This document shows, one piece after another, positions 7,262-15,860 of a stretch of DNA of 64,000 nucleotides. Location: NCBI GenBank assembly GCA_050249615.1, contig JBFWQE010000004.1, positions 1 through 64,000 on the forward strand, in the 5' to 3' direction. The translations under genes were made by a program, and so were the position numbers. Numbering within the stretch: the first letter of the stretch is position 1; each line of letters starts with the position of its first letter. The notes beneath the pieces are model-generated. The model saw nothing but the letters and a program-made list of their open reading frames with translations. It made no database searches and was not told the origin of the DNA. The stretch comes from VFZN01 sp050249615 (lineage in GTDB: Bacteria > Acidobacteriota > Vicinamibacteria > Vicinamibacterales > UBA2999).

Positions 7262-8794
7262 ATGGGCGCAGTGGCGGACGCGGCGCCCTTCGCGCGCTTC
7301 TTCGAGGGGGCCCACGAGGGCTTTTACATCGGCACGCTGGACGAGGCGGCGTCCACGACCCTCGCCGCCAACGCGCACCTGAAGCTCATTCTCGGCTACC
7401 CGCCGGAGCTCCCGGACGAGCAGGTCCGGGCCTTCGATCCGCCCCGGTTCGTCGACCCCGAGGCCCGTGCCTCCCTGCTCGACCGCCTGCGCAAGGCCGG
7501 CTCGGTGTCCGATCACCTGCTCCGCCTGCGGCGGCTCGACAACTCCATCGCGTGGGTCGAGGTGACGGCCAGCGCGGAGCCTGGCGCCCCGGGCACGGGC
7601 CTTCGCATCGAGGCCATCCTCCGCGACGTGGGCGAGCGCCGGAAGCTCGACGACCAGTCGCGTGATATCCAGGCGCAGCTCCTCCAGGCCGAGAAGATGG
7701 CCGCGCTCGGCCACACCATCTCCGGCGTCGCCCACGAGCTCAACAACCCGCTCGCCACCATCCTCTCGTGGGCCGAGCGCTTGAGCGATCAGCCTCCGGA
7801 CGAGAAGACCCGGCGCGGCCTGGCGGTCATCCTCGGCGAGGCGGAGCGCGCCGCGCGCATCGTCCGGAACCTGCTCACCTTCGCCCGCAAGCGCCAGAGC
7901 ACGCGGGCGATGGTGGACGTCAACCAGGTGGTGAAGGAGACGCTCGCGCTGCGCACCTACGAGCAGCGCGTCTCGAACATCACCCTCATCGAGGCGCTCG
8001 CCTCGGGGCTGCCGCAGGTCTTCGCCGACGCGCACCAGATCAAGCAGGTACTGCTCAATCTCGTGATCAACGCCGAGCAGGCCATGCTGACCGCGCACGG
8101 CCGCGGCACGCTCGTCGTCCGCACGTGGCACGACCCCGAGAAGGGCCACGTGCTGCTCGAGATCAACGATGACGGGCCGGGCGTCTCCCCCGAGGTCGAG
8201 TCGCGGATCTTCGATCCGTTCTTCACCACGAAGGAGGTGGGGAAGGGCACCGGGCTCGGGCTGAGCGTGGCCTACGCCCTCGTCCAGGAGCACGGTGGCC
8301 GCATCTGGGTCAAATCGGAGGGCGCGACCGGGGCCTCGTTCTTCGTGGAGTTGCCAGTGGCCATGCGGCCGGCGCCCGCAACGGGCACCGCCCCACCACC
8401 GCCCGCGTCGCTCTCGCTCGATCAATTCAAGGGTGCCCGCGTGCTGGTGGTGGAGGACGAGCCGGCGCTTGCCGTGGCCGTGTCGGAGGCGCTTGGTGAT
8501 GCCGGCTTCGTCGTGGACAGGGCAGGCGACGGCGAGGAGGGGCTCACCCGCCTCGCCGAACAGTCCTACGAGCTGATCGTCTGCGACCTGAAGATGCCGC
8601 GCATCGACGGGATGCAGTTCTACCGTGCCATGGCCGCCGCCACGCCGGCCCTGGCCCGTCGCGTCATCTTCGTCACCGGAGACGTGGCCGGCACCGATGC
8701 CGAGCGGTTCCTCGAGGAGACGGGCTGCCGCTGGCTGTCCAAGCCGTTCAGGCTGGGCGACTTGCTGCGCGCCGCGCGCGACACTCTCTCGTAG
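7262..8794 (+). CDS. PAS hybrid histidine kinase with C-terminal receiver
   Basis: This encodes 510 residues with no transmembrane segment, so it is probably cytosolic. A PAS-like sensor (residues 1-125) is followed by HisKA with the phospho-acceptor His158 in GVAHELNNPLATI. The HATPase has an N box with LINAEQAM and G boxes DDGPGVS and GKGTGLGLS. A Pro/Ala linker leads to a receiver domain with phospho-acceptor Asp442 in CDLKMPRIDG. The nearest response regulator is the NtrC-type protein 1.8 kb downstream. The start is ATG 7262 in the short divergent spacer. The last 175 bp overlap the antisense end of the sigma-factor ORF. Confidence 0.92.
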   Translation: MGAVADAAPFARFFEGAHEGFYIGTLDEAASTTLAANAHLKLILGYPPELPDEQVRAFDPPRFVDPEARASLLDRLRKAGSVSDHLLRLRRLDNSIAWVEVTASAEPGAPGTGLRIEAILRDVGERRKLDDQSRDIQAQLLQAEKMAALGHTISGVAHELNNPLATILSWAERLSDQPPDEKTRRGLAVILGEAERAARIVRNLLTFARKRQSTRAMVDVNQVVKETLALRTYEQRVSNITLIEALASGLPQVFADAHQIKQVLLNLVINAEQAMLTAHGRGTLVVRTWHDPEKGHVLLEINDDGPGVSPEVESRIFDPFFTTKEVGKGTGLGLSVAYALVQEHGGRIWVKSEGATGASFFVELPVAMRPAPATGTAPPPPASLSLDQFKGARVLVVEDEPALAVAVSEALGDAGFVVDRAGDGEEGLTRLAEQSYELIVCDLKMPRIDGMQFYRAMAAATPALARRVIFVTGDVAGTDAERFLEETGCRWLSKPFRLGDLLRAARDTLS

Positions 8795-9657
8795 GGCACC
8801 ACGACCGCGGAGGTGACTCGCCGTTCCGCCTGCAGGGCCACGCGCGTGTCGGACATGGGCAACGACGCCTTCGCCATGACCGGCTTCACCTGGAAGGCCA
8901 GGATGGCCGAACGGATGGCCTTGACCGCGACCGCCGGCGTCGTGTCCGCGCCGAGCGCCTCGCGCAGGCGGCGCAGCGCCCGGGCGTGCAGCTGCGAGAC
9001 ACGCGATTCGTTCACCCCCAGCTCGGCGCCGATCTCCTTCATCGTCACCTCGCCGTAGTAGTAGAGCGAGATCACGCGCTGCTCGCGGGCGGGCAGCGTG
9101 GCCACGGCACGCTGCACGCGCTCGCGAACCTCGCTCTGCTCGTAGAGCGCGTCGGGCCGCTCGGGCTCGGCCGGCATCAGCACCGCGGGCAGCTGCTGCT
9201 CGTCCACCTGGTCGGCGGTGGAATACGGCGACGTGGACTCGATGGTGTTGATGCGGACGATCGTCTTGCCGAGCCGCTTCTCGTCGGAGCCCACGGCGGC
9301 CGCCAGGTCCGCGAGGGACGGCTCGTGCCCCAGCTCGGCCCGCAGCTTCTCGCGGGCGGCCTCCAGTTCGCGGCGCACGCGCCGGACTCCCCGCGGCCAG
9401 GCGTCCTTCCGCAGGGCATCGATCATCGCTCCGCGGATGCGGCGCTCCGCGAATGTCTCGAACTTGATCCCGCGGCTCCCGTCGAAGCGCTGGGCCGCAT
9501 CGATGAGCCCAATCACGCCGTCCTGGACCAGGTCTCCGACGTCAATGGAGTGCGGCATGGTGGCCGCCATTCTCCGGGCAAGGGCTTCTACGAAGGGCAA
9601 TCCTGCTTCCACGCGGTTGGTGGCGGCGCTGGCGTCGACAGTCATTCGTTCGCACAT
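8620..9657 (-). CDS. FliA/WhiG-like sigma-70 factor with long C-terminal tail
   Basis: This 345-residue ORF carries sigma region 2 (DLVQDGVIGLIDAAQRFD, FETFAERRIRGAMIDALR), region 3 (ELGHEPSLADLAAAVG) and region 4 with an HTH (LPAREQRVISLYYYGEVTMKE, GVNESRVSQLHARAL). This is the layout of sigma-28/FliA or WhiG factors, which are normally about 240-260 residues. Conservation stops near residue 240. About 105 further residues are Arg/Ser/Ala-rich, and the last 58 codons are antisense to the kinase receiver domain. The tail may be translated or may reflect loss of an earlier stop. Starts at 9657 or 9645 are possible. No flagellar gene is in the window. Confidence 0.85.
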   Translation of the reverse strand: MCERMTVDASAATNRVEAGLPFVEALARRMAATMPHSIDVGDLVQDGVIGLIDAAQRFDGSRGIKFETFAERRIRGAMIDALRKDAWPRGVRRVRRELEAAREKLRAELGHEPSLADLAAAVGSDEKRLGKTIVRINTIESTSPYSTADQVDEQQLPAVLMPAEPERPDALYEQSEVRERVQRAVATLPAREQRVISLYYYGEVTMKEIGAELGVNESRVSQLHARALRRLREALGADTTPAVAVKAIRSAILAFQVKPVMAKASLPMSDTRVALQAERRVTSAVVVPYERVSRAARSKSPSLNGLDSQRQPVSSRNRSASVPATSPVTKMTRRARAGVAAAMAR

Positions 9658-10024
9658 CCTCCGGACCCAGGGTTAGGTCGCGCCCTGGTTAAGGCAACCT
9701 CGATGCCAAGGTTGTGCAGCCGCGTGGAGGGACGAGCATCGGCGCGGATGCAGTCAGTAACCTGTTGAATATCAAGCGATTGTCCGATTCGGACGCGGAT
9801 CGCTCCAACAGGCGGGATCCAGCCCGGCCGTCAGTCTCTTGACGATTCTGACGCTGAAATCGTCAAGGCCTTGACGTGTTTCGGCGGGCTTTTTCGTGCA
9901 TCCATGCGCAAAAACAGGCCCGGATCGGCCCACTCGGGCGACCCGATCACTATTCCGTAATCAACTGACGAAATTGTGGGTTGGCCGCCAAGAGTTGCGA
10001 CCACGGGAAGGAACGAAAACGTGC
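9658..10024. other. 367-bp intergenic region upstream of the sigma factor
   Basis: No credible ORF was found. The region holds the TTGACG-type inverted repeats at 9839-9876, listed separately. It lies 5' of the sigma-factor gene and 3' of the mini-DHp gene, and is less GC-rich than its surroundings. Confidence 0.6.
9839..9876. promoter_or_regulatory. Operator-like cluster: 16-bp palindrome plus inverted repeat
   Basis: CGTCAAGGCCTTGACG at 9861-9876 is a perfect 16-bp palindrome. Just upstream, TTGACGATT (9839-9847) and AATCGTCAA (9858-9866) form a 9-bp inverted repeat that shares an arm with it. It lies about 180 bp upstream of the sigma-factor start. No U-tract follows on the minus strand, so a binding site is more likely than a terminator. 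Related TTGACA words precede the NtrC-type gene. Confidence 0.55.
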
Positions 10025-10243
10025 TTATTCAGCCTGGGCCATCGTCGTGCGGATCTCGCGCGCGAGGCTCATGGCCTGCAACGCGGCCGAGACCACCTGG
10101 GTGGCACGCGCACGCTGGCCTTCGTCCGGCGCCTTGGCCTCCAGCAGCTCGGCGTGTGCGAGGATGACGCCGAGCTGGTTGTTCAGCCGGTGGAGGAGCG
10201 ACCGCAGGTTGTCGGCGTCCACGCCCGACAAGGAGCCGTCCAT
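10025..10243 (-). CDS. 72-residue DHp-only (HisKA-like) miniprotein
   Basis: The whole protein looks like a histidine-kinase dimerisation helix pair. An H-box-like segment LLHRLNNQLGVILAHAEL places a His at position 18 followed by R-L-N-N, and a second long helix (ATQVVSAALQAMSLAREIRT) closes it. No ATP-binding domain follows. It may be a phosphotransfer or decoy partner for two-component proteins. It is the second gene of an operon behind an HTH gene, 41 bp away. The ATG at 10243 was chosen because the longer reading overlaps the HTH gene. The DHp assignment rests on pattern recognition only. Confidence 0.6.
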   Translation of the reverse strand: MDGSLSGVDADNLRSLLHRLNNQLGVILAHAELLEAKAPDEGQRARATQVVSAALQAMSLAREIRTTMAQAE

Positions 10244-10284
10244 GGGTGTCCCGGTTGGCACCTGCGGTCCCGTCAGCACAGCCG

Positions 10285-10479
10285 TCACACCGCCACGTTG
10301 GGGGCCGTGGGCGCCGATCCGTCGGGCTGCCGCCACAACGTGTCCACGAAAATGCGGATGCTCCCGCCGGCGGTCCGCACGTACTCGACCTTGCCCGCCG
10401 CGATCCAGTTGTAGATGGTGCGCCGGCTCACGCCCACGAGCTCGCACGCCTTCATGATGCTCACAGTTTGACGTTCCAC
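10285..10479 (-). CDS. Small MerR/excisionase-type HTH protein
   Basis: This encodes 64 residues. The segment SIMKACELVGVSRRTIYNWI is a winged-HTH recognition unit of the kind found in MerR-like and excisionase-like DNA-binding proteins, followed by a short wing (GKVEYVRTAGGSIRIFVDTL). GTG 10479 is supported by AGGAGG eight bases upstream. It is the first gene of a two-gene operon with the DHp miniprotein and is divergent from the NtrC-type gene across 161 bp, so it may regulate that shared region. No integrase is nearby. Confidence 0.75.
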   Translation of the reverse strand: MERQTVSIMKACELVGVSRRTIYNWIAAGKVEYVRTAGGSIRIFVDTLWRQPDGSAPTAPNVAV

Positions 10480-10603
10480 GTGTCCTGCCTCCTGGCCGTA
10501 GCCGCCGGCACTGATGTCGTCGTGTGGCCCCAGCCCACCCGGCCGGGAGCCGCACTCAAGTTCAACTATCGGTTCCTGCCACGGTGAGATTAGGCGTGCA
10601 GCC

Positions 10604-10634
10604 TTGACAATTGCTGTCAATTCTTTGACAATTT
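10604..10634. promoter_or_regulatory. TTGACAATT triple repeat directly before the NtrC-type gene
   Basis: TTGACAATT (10604-10612), TGTCAA (10615-10620) and TTGACAATT (10625-10633) give an inverted repeat TTGACA-N5-TGTCAA plus a further direct copy, ending 7 bases before the ATG at 10641. The first copy also fits a sigma-70 -35 box, 17 bp before GACAAT. If that promoter is used, the transcript would be nearly leaderless. Confidence 0.5.
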
Positions 10635-10640
10635 CGCCAA

Positions 10641-12014
<1,374 letters not shown>

Positions 12015-12036
12015 TCGCGTCGATTTCGGGCGGAGG

Positions 12037-12720
12037 TCAGCGGGCGCCGCGATGCACGGCCTGATCCGTGAAGATCGTGACGTCCTCGGCGTAACGCGCG
12101 AGCAGGTGGAGGGGCGTGTCGCCGCCGGAGCGCCCCACGACGGCCTGGACGATGGCGCGCTTCCTGCCGCCGACGGCCACGACCCAGAGACGGCGGGTGC
12201 TGACCAGGAACGGGAGCGAGAGCGACAGCCGGCGGCGCGGGATGCGCGGCGCGTCGTGGATGGCCACGACGCGGGTCTGCGCCTCGATGGCGGGGGAGCC
12301 GGCGAAGATCGCGCCCACGTGACCGTCCTCGCCCACGCCGACAATGGCCAGGTCCAGCGGCTCGCCTGCGAGCTCGCGGTCCAGCACGTGGTCGTAGTCG
12401 AGCGCGGCCTCCTCGAGATCCGGTCCCGCCGCGTGCATGGGGAAGACGCGCGGGCGGCCGCCTTGCATCGGGTCGATGAGCATCTGCCGCGCGAGGCCCG
12501 CGCTCGACTCCGGGTCGGTGACCGGGACCGCGCACTCGTCCACCCAGAAGAGCGACACGCGCGTCCAGTCCACGGCGGCCGTGCGGAGCGCGCCCAGGTA
12601 GATGAGCGCGGTGGCGCCGCCGGAGAGGCCGCAGGAGAGCGGCCCGGTCGCAACCTGCTGCTCGAATGCAGACGACAGTTCGGCCCGGAGGCCCTCCAGG
12701 GTGGCGACGACCAGCTGCAT
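12037..12720 (-). CDS. pgl: 6-phosphogluconolactonase
   Basis: This 227-residue DevB/SugarP-isomerase-family protein hydrolyses 6-phosphogluconolactone in the oxidative pentose-phosphate pathway. Family hallmarks are CGLSGGATALIYL near residue 30, the acidic motif SLFWVDECAVP and the conserved GVGEDGHVGAIFAGSP. It is slightly short but complete. It is convergent with the NtrC-type gene and divergent from a small basic-protein gene across 20 bp. No other pentose-phosphate gene is adjacent. Confidence 0.9.
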   Translation of the reverse strand: MQLVVATLEGLRAELSSAFEQQVATGPLSCGLSGGATALIYLGALRTAAVDWTRVSLFWVDECAVPVTDPESSAGLARQMLIDPMQGGRPRVFPMHAAGPDLEEAALDYDHVLDRELAGEPLDLAIVGVGEDGHVGAIFAGSPAIEAQTRVVAIHDAPRIPRRRLSLSLPFLVSTRRLWVVAVGGRKRAIVQAVVGRSGGDTPLHLLARYAEDVTIFTDQAVHRGAR

Positions 12721-12740
12721 CTCGGGATAGGATACCTTCC

Positions 12741-13127
12741 GTGCCGCCGCGTTTCGCCTACTGGACGATCATCGTGGACGGGCAGGCCACGGCGTTCCGG
12801 GCCGCGGATCAGGACGAGCTGCTCCCGACCTTCAACCGCCTCAAGGAGAAGCATCCCTCCGCCGTGATGATGTGGTTCCAGGGCGGAAAGCTCTGGCGCT
12901 CGAGGCTCGAGGCACAGGATGCCGCCACCGCCGCGCGCCGCGCCGAGGAACGGAAGAAGCGGGCAGCCGAGAGCCCCCCGCGGGATCGCAAGTGGCGCCC
13001 GGGCGGCGCCCATCGGGATCCGCGCCAGAAGTACAAGGACGCGAAGAAGGCGAAGTGGACGCGGTTCAAGCAGCGCGTCCGGCAGGGGGTGGAACGGAAG
13101 CGGCGCAAGCCGGGGGAAGACGAATGA
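12741..13127 (+). CDS. Hypothetical basic protein
   Basis: This 128-residue protein was not assigned to a family. A folded N-terminal half (YWTIIVDGQATAFRAADQDE, MMWFQGGKLW) is followed by a strongly basic tail rich in Lys and Arg, such as KYKDAKKAKWTRFKQRVRQG, which suggests nucleic-acid or ribosome contact. The GTG at 12741 starts the conserved-looking part; an earlier ATG would lie inside the divergent pgl gene. Its stop overlaps the next start (ATGA), so the two genes are probably translationally coupled. Confidence 0.65.
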   Translation: MPPRFAYWTIIVDGQATAFRAADQDELLPTFNRLKEKHPSAVMMWFQGGKLWRSRLEAQDAATAARRAEERKKRAAESPPRDRKWRPGGAHRDPRQKYKDAKKAKWTRFKQRVRQGVERKRRKPGEDE

Positions 13128-13471
13128 TCGCGCACGTCGTCCTTTTCACGCCGAGGGTCGACCTCGATCGGGCGGGGCAGGAGGCCCTTGTCGCTTCTCT
13201 CGAGCGCGCGTGCTCGGACATCCCCCTGATCAGACGTGTCCGCGTGGGCCGCCGGCGGATCCTCGGCTGCGCCTACGACACGCTGTCGCCCGTGCACTTC
13301 GAGTACGCCGCCATCCTCGAGTTCGACTCCGAGGCGGACCTTCGCGCCTACCTGCAGCACCCCGCTCATACGGAGCTGGGCCAGCGGTTCACGTCCTCGG
13401 CCGCCGTGGCGGTCGCGCACGACTTCGAGATGGTGGACGCGGGCGGCGTCCGCCAGCTGGTGAGTCCCTAG
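13124..13471 (+). CDS. Dabb-like stress-responsive alpha/beta-barrel protein
   Basis: This 115-residue protein begins MIAHVVLFTPRVD, the typical opening strand of Dabb (ferredoxin-like dimeric alpha/beta barrel) proteins. Later features are EYAAILEFDSEADLRAYLQH and the H-TELGQRF segment. These small dimers are implicated in stress responses or small-molecule chemistry; the substrate is unknown. The ATG overlaps the previous stop by 4 bases. Its TAG stop shares a CTAG with the TAG of the convergent HAD gene. Confidence 0.75.
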   Translation: MIAHVVLFTPRVDLDRAGQEALVASLERACSDIPLIRRVRVGRRRILGCAYDTLSPVHFEYAAILEFDSEADLRAYLQHPAHTELGQRFTSSAAVAVAHDFEMVDAGGVRQLVSP

Positions 13472-14169
13472 TCGCGCGATTCCCGCTTGAGCATCCGGCG
13501 GATCCGCCGGACCACCGCGGGTTGCCGGCGCTCGTCGTCCAGGCGCTCGAGCAGCGCGAGCGCCTCCGTGATCGACCCGACGGTGCGAACGCCGAGGTGA
13601 CGCGCCGCCGAGGGCGCCGCGACCGAGGTGGACGGCCAGATCAGCACGGGCGTCGCCTTGCTGTCCATGGCCACGTCGAGGCAGTTCTCGGGCCGATCGT
13701 CCACCACCGCATCCAGCTGAAGCGCGTCGGCCAGCTTGCCGCGTGATCGCGGGACCACGAACACGGACGGAAGGTGGAATCCGTGCGCGTCGAGCCACCG
13801 CTGCGTCTGCACCTGCGTGGTGTCGCCGGCGCTTGGCGGGCGGGTCGTGATGAAGAGCACGTCCCAGCGCCTGCGGCGCGCGGTGTCCGCGATGCGCGCG
13901 ATGATGCCCGGCTCCAGTTCCGGCAGTGTCGTCCAGAAGTCCTCGATGCCCCCGACGTGCTCCCACAACCGGCGCTGCTGCGCTGCCGTCAGGTGGAGCT
14001 CGTCCACCGACGGCCCCGGGATGGCCGACGATTCGTTCGGCGCGTCCGCATCCCCGGCCGCCGTGCCCTTGCCGCGAGGCGCGGCGAAGATCTCCTCGGA
14101 CACCTTGCGGAGCACCGCGTACATGTCCGCCACGGTGCCGTCCATGTCGAAGGCGACACGCAGGCTCAC
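13468..14169 (-). CDS. HAD-family phosphatase, NT5C-like
   Basis: This 233-residue protein starts VSLRVAFDMDGTVADM, holding the nucleophile and acid of the haloacid-dehalogenase superfamily (DxDGT). Motif II lies in VLFITTRPPS and motif IV in VVDDRPENCLDV. The pattern D-x-D-G-T-V-A-D plus the W near residue 80 resembles the 5'(3')-deoxyribonucleotidase (NT5C) group, but the substrate is not certain. The GTG at 14169 overlaps the dusB stop (GTGA), indicating coupling. Longer readings run through dusB. Confidence 0.75.
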   Translation of the reverse strand: MSLRVAFDMDGTVADMYAVLRKVSEEIFAAPRGKGTAAGDADAPNESSAIPGPSVDELHLTAAQQRRLWEHVGGIEDFWTTLPELEPGIIARIADTARRRRWDVLFITTRPPSAGDTTQVQTQRWLDAHGFHLPSVFVVPRSRGKLADALQLDAVVDDRPENCLDVAMDSKATPVLIWPSTSVAAPSAARHLGVRTVGSITEALALLERLDDERRQPAVVRRIRRMLKRESRD

Positions 14170-15233
14170 CGGGTCACCAGATCGGGCAAGTGGGCGGGCC
14201 GCGCGCCGGTCAGGAAGGACGCCTCGATCAGCTCCCGCAGCTGCTGCACCGACTCGGCCGCATTCACCGCGGTTCTCATCTGCGAGCCGCCCTCCGTGCC
14301 CTTCGTGTACCACGCGCACAGGGCGCGCAGCTTGTTGATCACCCAACGCTCGCGGCCGCGCGCGGGCACGGCCGTCGCCGGCGCCTGCCCCGGCGCCACG
14401 TGGCGGAAGCCATCGGCTTCGGCCGCGCGCTCGTCGAGCAGCAGCTGCATGTAGTCCAGCAGGAACCGGCCGCGGGCCTCGGCCGATACCGCCCTCGCGG
14501 CGCGCCCCTCCAGGAGGTCCTGTGCCTGTGCCAGGATCCACGGGTTGCGCAGCACACCTCGACCCACGAACACGCCGCTGACGCCGGCCCTCAGGCGTTC
14601 CACCACCTGTTCGGGCTCGATGCAGTCACCCGAGCCGAAGACCGGGATGCGCACGGACTGGGCGACGCCGGCCACGAAGTCCCAATCGGCCTGGCCCGAG
14701 TAGGACTGCTTCGCGGTGCGCCCGTGGATGGCGATGGCCGCTGCGCCGGCGTCCTCGACACGCCGGGCCACCTCAGGGGCGCTCAGCTCCGACTCGTCCC
14801 AGCCCTTCCGCATCTTCACCGTCACGGGGATGCGCACGGCCTTCACCATCGCCCCGATGATGGTCGCCGCATGGGCGGGCTCGCGCATCAGGCTGCACCC
14901 CGCGTTGTGCCTGGCGATCTTCGGCACGGGGCAGCCCATGTTCACGTCCACGATGTCGGCGCCCATGCCCTCGACCACGCGCGCGGCCTCGGCCATGCGA
15001 TCGGGATCTCCGCCGAAGATCTGGATCGACACCGGGCGCTCTTCCTCCGTGTACTCCGCGTACTCGAGCGTCCGGTCGATGCCGCGCACCAGCCCCTCGC
15101 TGCTCACCATCTCGGAGACGACCAGCCCGCAGCCTCCCTGCCGCTTCACCAGCCGGCGGAAGGCGGTGTCCGTCATGCCCGCCATGGGCGAGACGACGAA
15201 CGGGGAGCGGAGGGGGACGGGGCCGATTCTCAT
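14166..15233 (-). CDS. dusB: tRNA-dihydrouridine synthase
   Basis: This encodes 355 residues. It is an FMN-dependent TIM barrel that reduces uridine in tRNA. The N-terminus VVSPMAGMTDTAFRRL, the catalytic cysteine in DVNMGCPVPKIARHNAG, IHGRTAKQSYSGQADWD and the phosphate-binding GSGDCIEP and FVGRGVLRNPWI segments are all present. A C-terminal helical domain follows. Which Dus subfamily it belongs to is likely but not proven. It forms an operon with the HAD gene. In some bacteria dusB neighbours fis; here no fis gene is present. Confidence 0.9.
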   Translation of the reverse strand: MRIGPVPLRSPFVVSPMAGMTDTAFRRLVKRQGGCGLVVSEMVSSEGLVRGIDRTLEYAEYTEEERPVSIQIFGGDPDRMAEAARVVEGMGADIVDVNMGCPVPKIARHNAGCSLMREPAHAATIIGAMVKAVRIPVTVKMRKGWDESELSAPEVARRVEDAGAAAIAIHGRTAKQSYSGQADWDFVAGVAQSVRIPVFGSGDCIEPEQVVERLRAGVSGVFVGRGVLRNPWILAQAQDLLEGRAARAVSAEARGRFLLDYMQLLLDERAAEADGFRHVAPGQAPATAVPARGRERWVINKLRALCAWYTKGTEGGSQMRTAVNAAESVQQLRELIEASFLTGARPAHLPDLVTR

Positions 15234-15347
15234 TGATGATTGGTGATTGACGATTGACGATTCACTGATGATTGATGATTGCGCGATTGGTCAATCGATT
15301 GGGGGATTGGGTGATTGGGTGATTGGGTGATTGGGTGATTGGGTGAT
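15234..15347. repeat. 8-9 bp tandem word repeat (GATTGGGT / GATTGATT)
   Basis: Upstream of dusB and directly after the NusG-paralogue stop, words such as GATGATTG, GACGATT and then five exact GATTGGGT copies (about 15305-15345) form a directional array. It is the most AT-rich tandem repeat in the window. Confidence 0.9.
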
Positions 15348-15860
15348 TCAGTACGGACGGACGTCGGCGGCGTCCACCTCGACGCTCACCGCCTGCCCAA
15401 TCAGGTCCACCGACAGCACGAGCCGCGCGTGGGCGCCCTTGTGCTGCAGGCGGCCCACCACGCCACGCAGCGGGCCGGACACCACCTTCACCATCTCGCC
15501 TTCCTTCACCAGCGGGCATGGATCGTACGACAGCTCGCTCTCGACGAGCTGCCTGATGCTCTCGACCTCGATCTCGGGAATCGGGGACGGCACGCCCTCG
15601 ATGCCGATGATCTGCACCACCCCATCGCACGTCAGCACCGGCAGCCGGTGCGTCGCGTCAAAGCGCGCGAAGCAGTAGCCGGGGAACAGCGGCCACTCGA
15701 TCTTCTTCTTCCGGTCCTTCCACCGGCTCCACCTGCCGATGGTCGGGAGGAAGACCTGGATCGCCTTCTTTTCCAGCTGGTCGCGGACGACCTTCTCATG
15801 GCGGGAGCGCGTCCAGATGGCGTACCAGTGGGGTTCGTGCGGCCCCGGCTCGTGGCTCAT
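15348..15860 (-). CDS. NusG-family transcription antitermination protein (specialised paralogue)
   Basis: This encodes 170 residues. An N-terminal NGN domain opens WYAIWTRSRHEKVVRDQL and contains PLFPGYCFARFD. A C-terminal KOW domain has VKEGEMVKVVSGPLRGVVGRL. The divergent linker and a location outside a ribosomal-protein cluster suggest a specialised NusG/UpxY/RfaH-type paralogue that acts on long operons, perhaps the polysaccharide-export genes nearby, rather than housekeeping NusG. ATG 15860 overlaps the previous stop by one base (TGATG), so it is coupled to the SurA-like gene. Confidence 0.85.
   Translation of the reverse strand: MSHEPGPHEPHWYAIWTRSRHEKVVRDQLEKKAIQVFLPTIGRWSRWKDRKKKIEWPLFPGYCFARFDATHRLPVLTCDGVVQIIGIEGVPSPIPEIEVESIRQLVESELSYDPCPLVKEGEMVKVVSGPLRGVVGRLQHKGAHARLVLSVDLIGQAVSVEVDAADVRPY

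Noticed and set aside
9896..10414. Plus-strand ORF opposite the HTH/DHp operon
   Set aside because: The minus-strand frames show HTH and DHp-like sequence and a good ribosome-binding site; the plus frame shows nothing recognisable.
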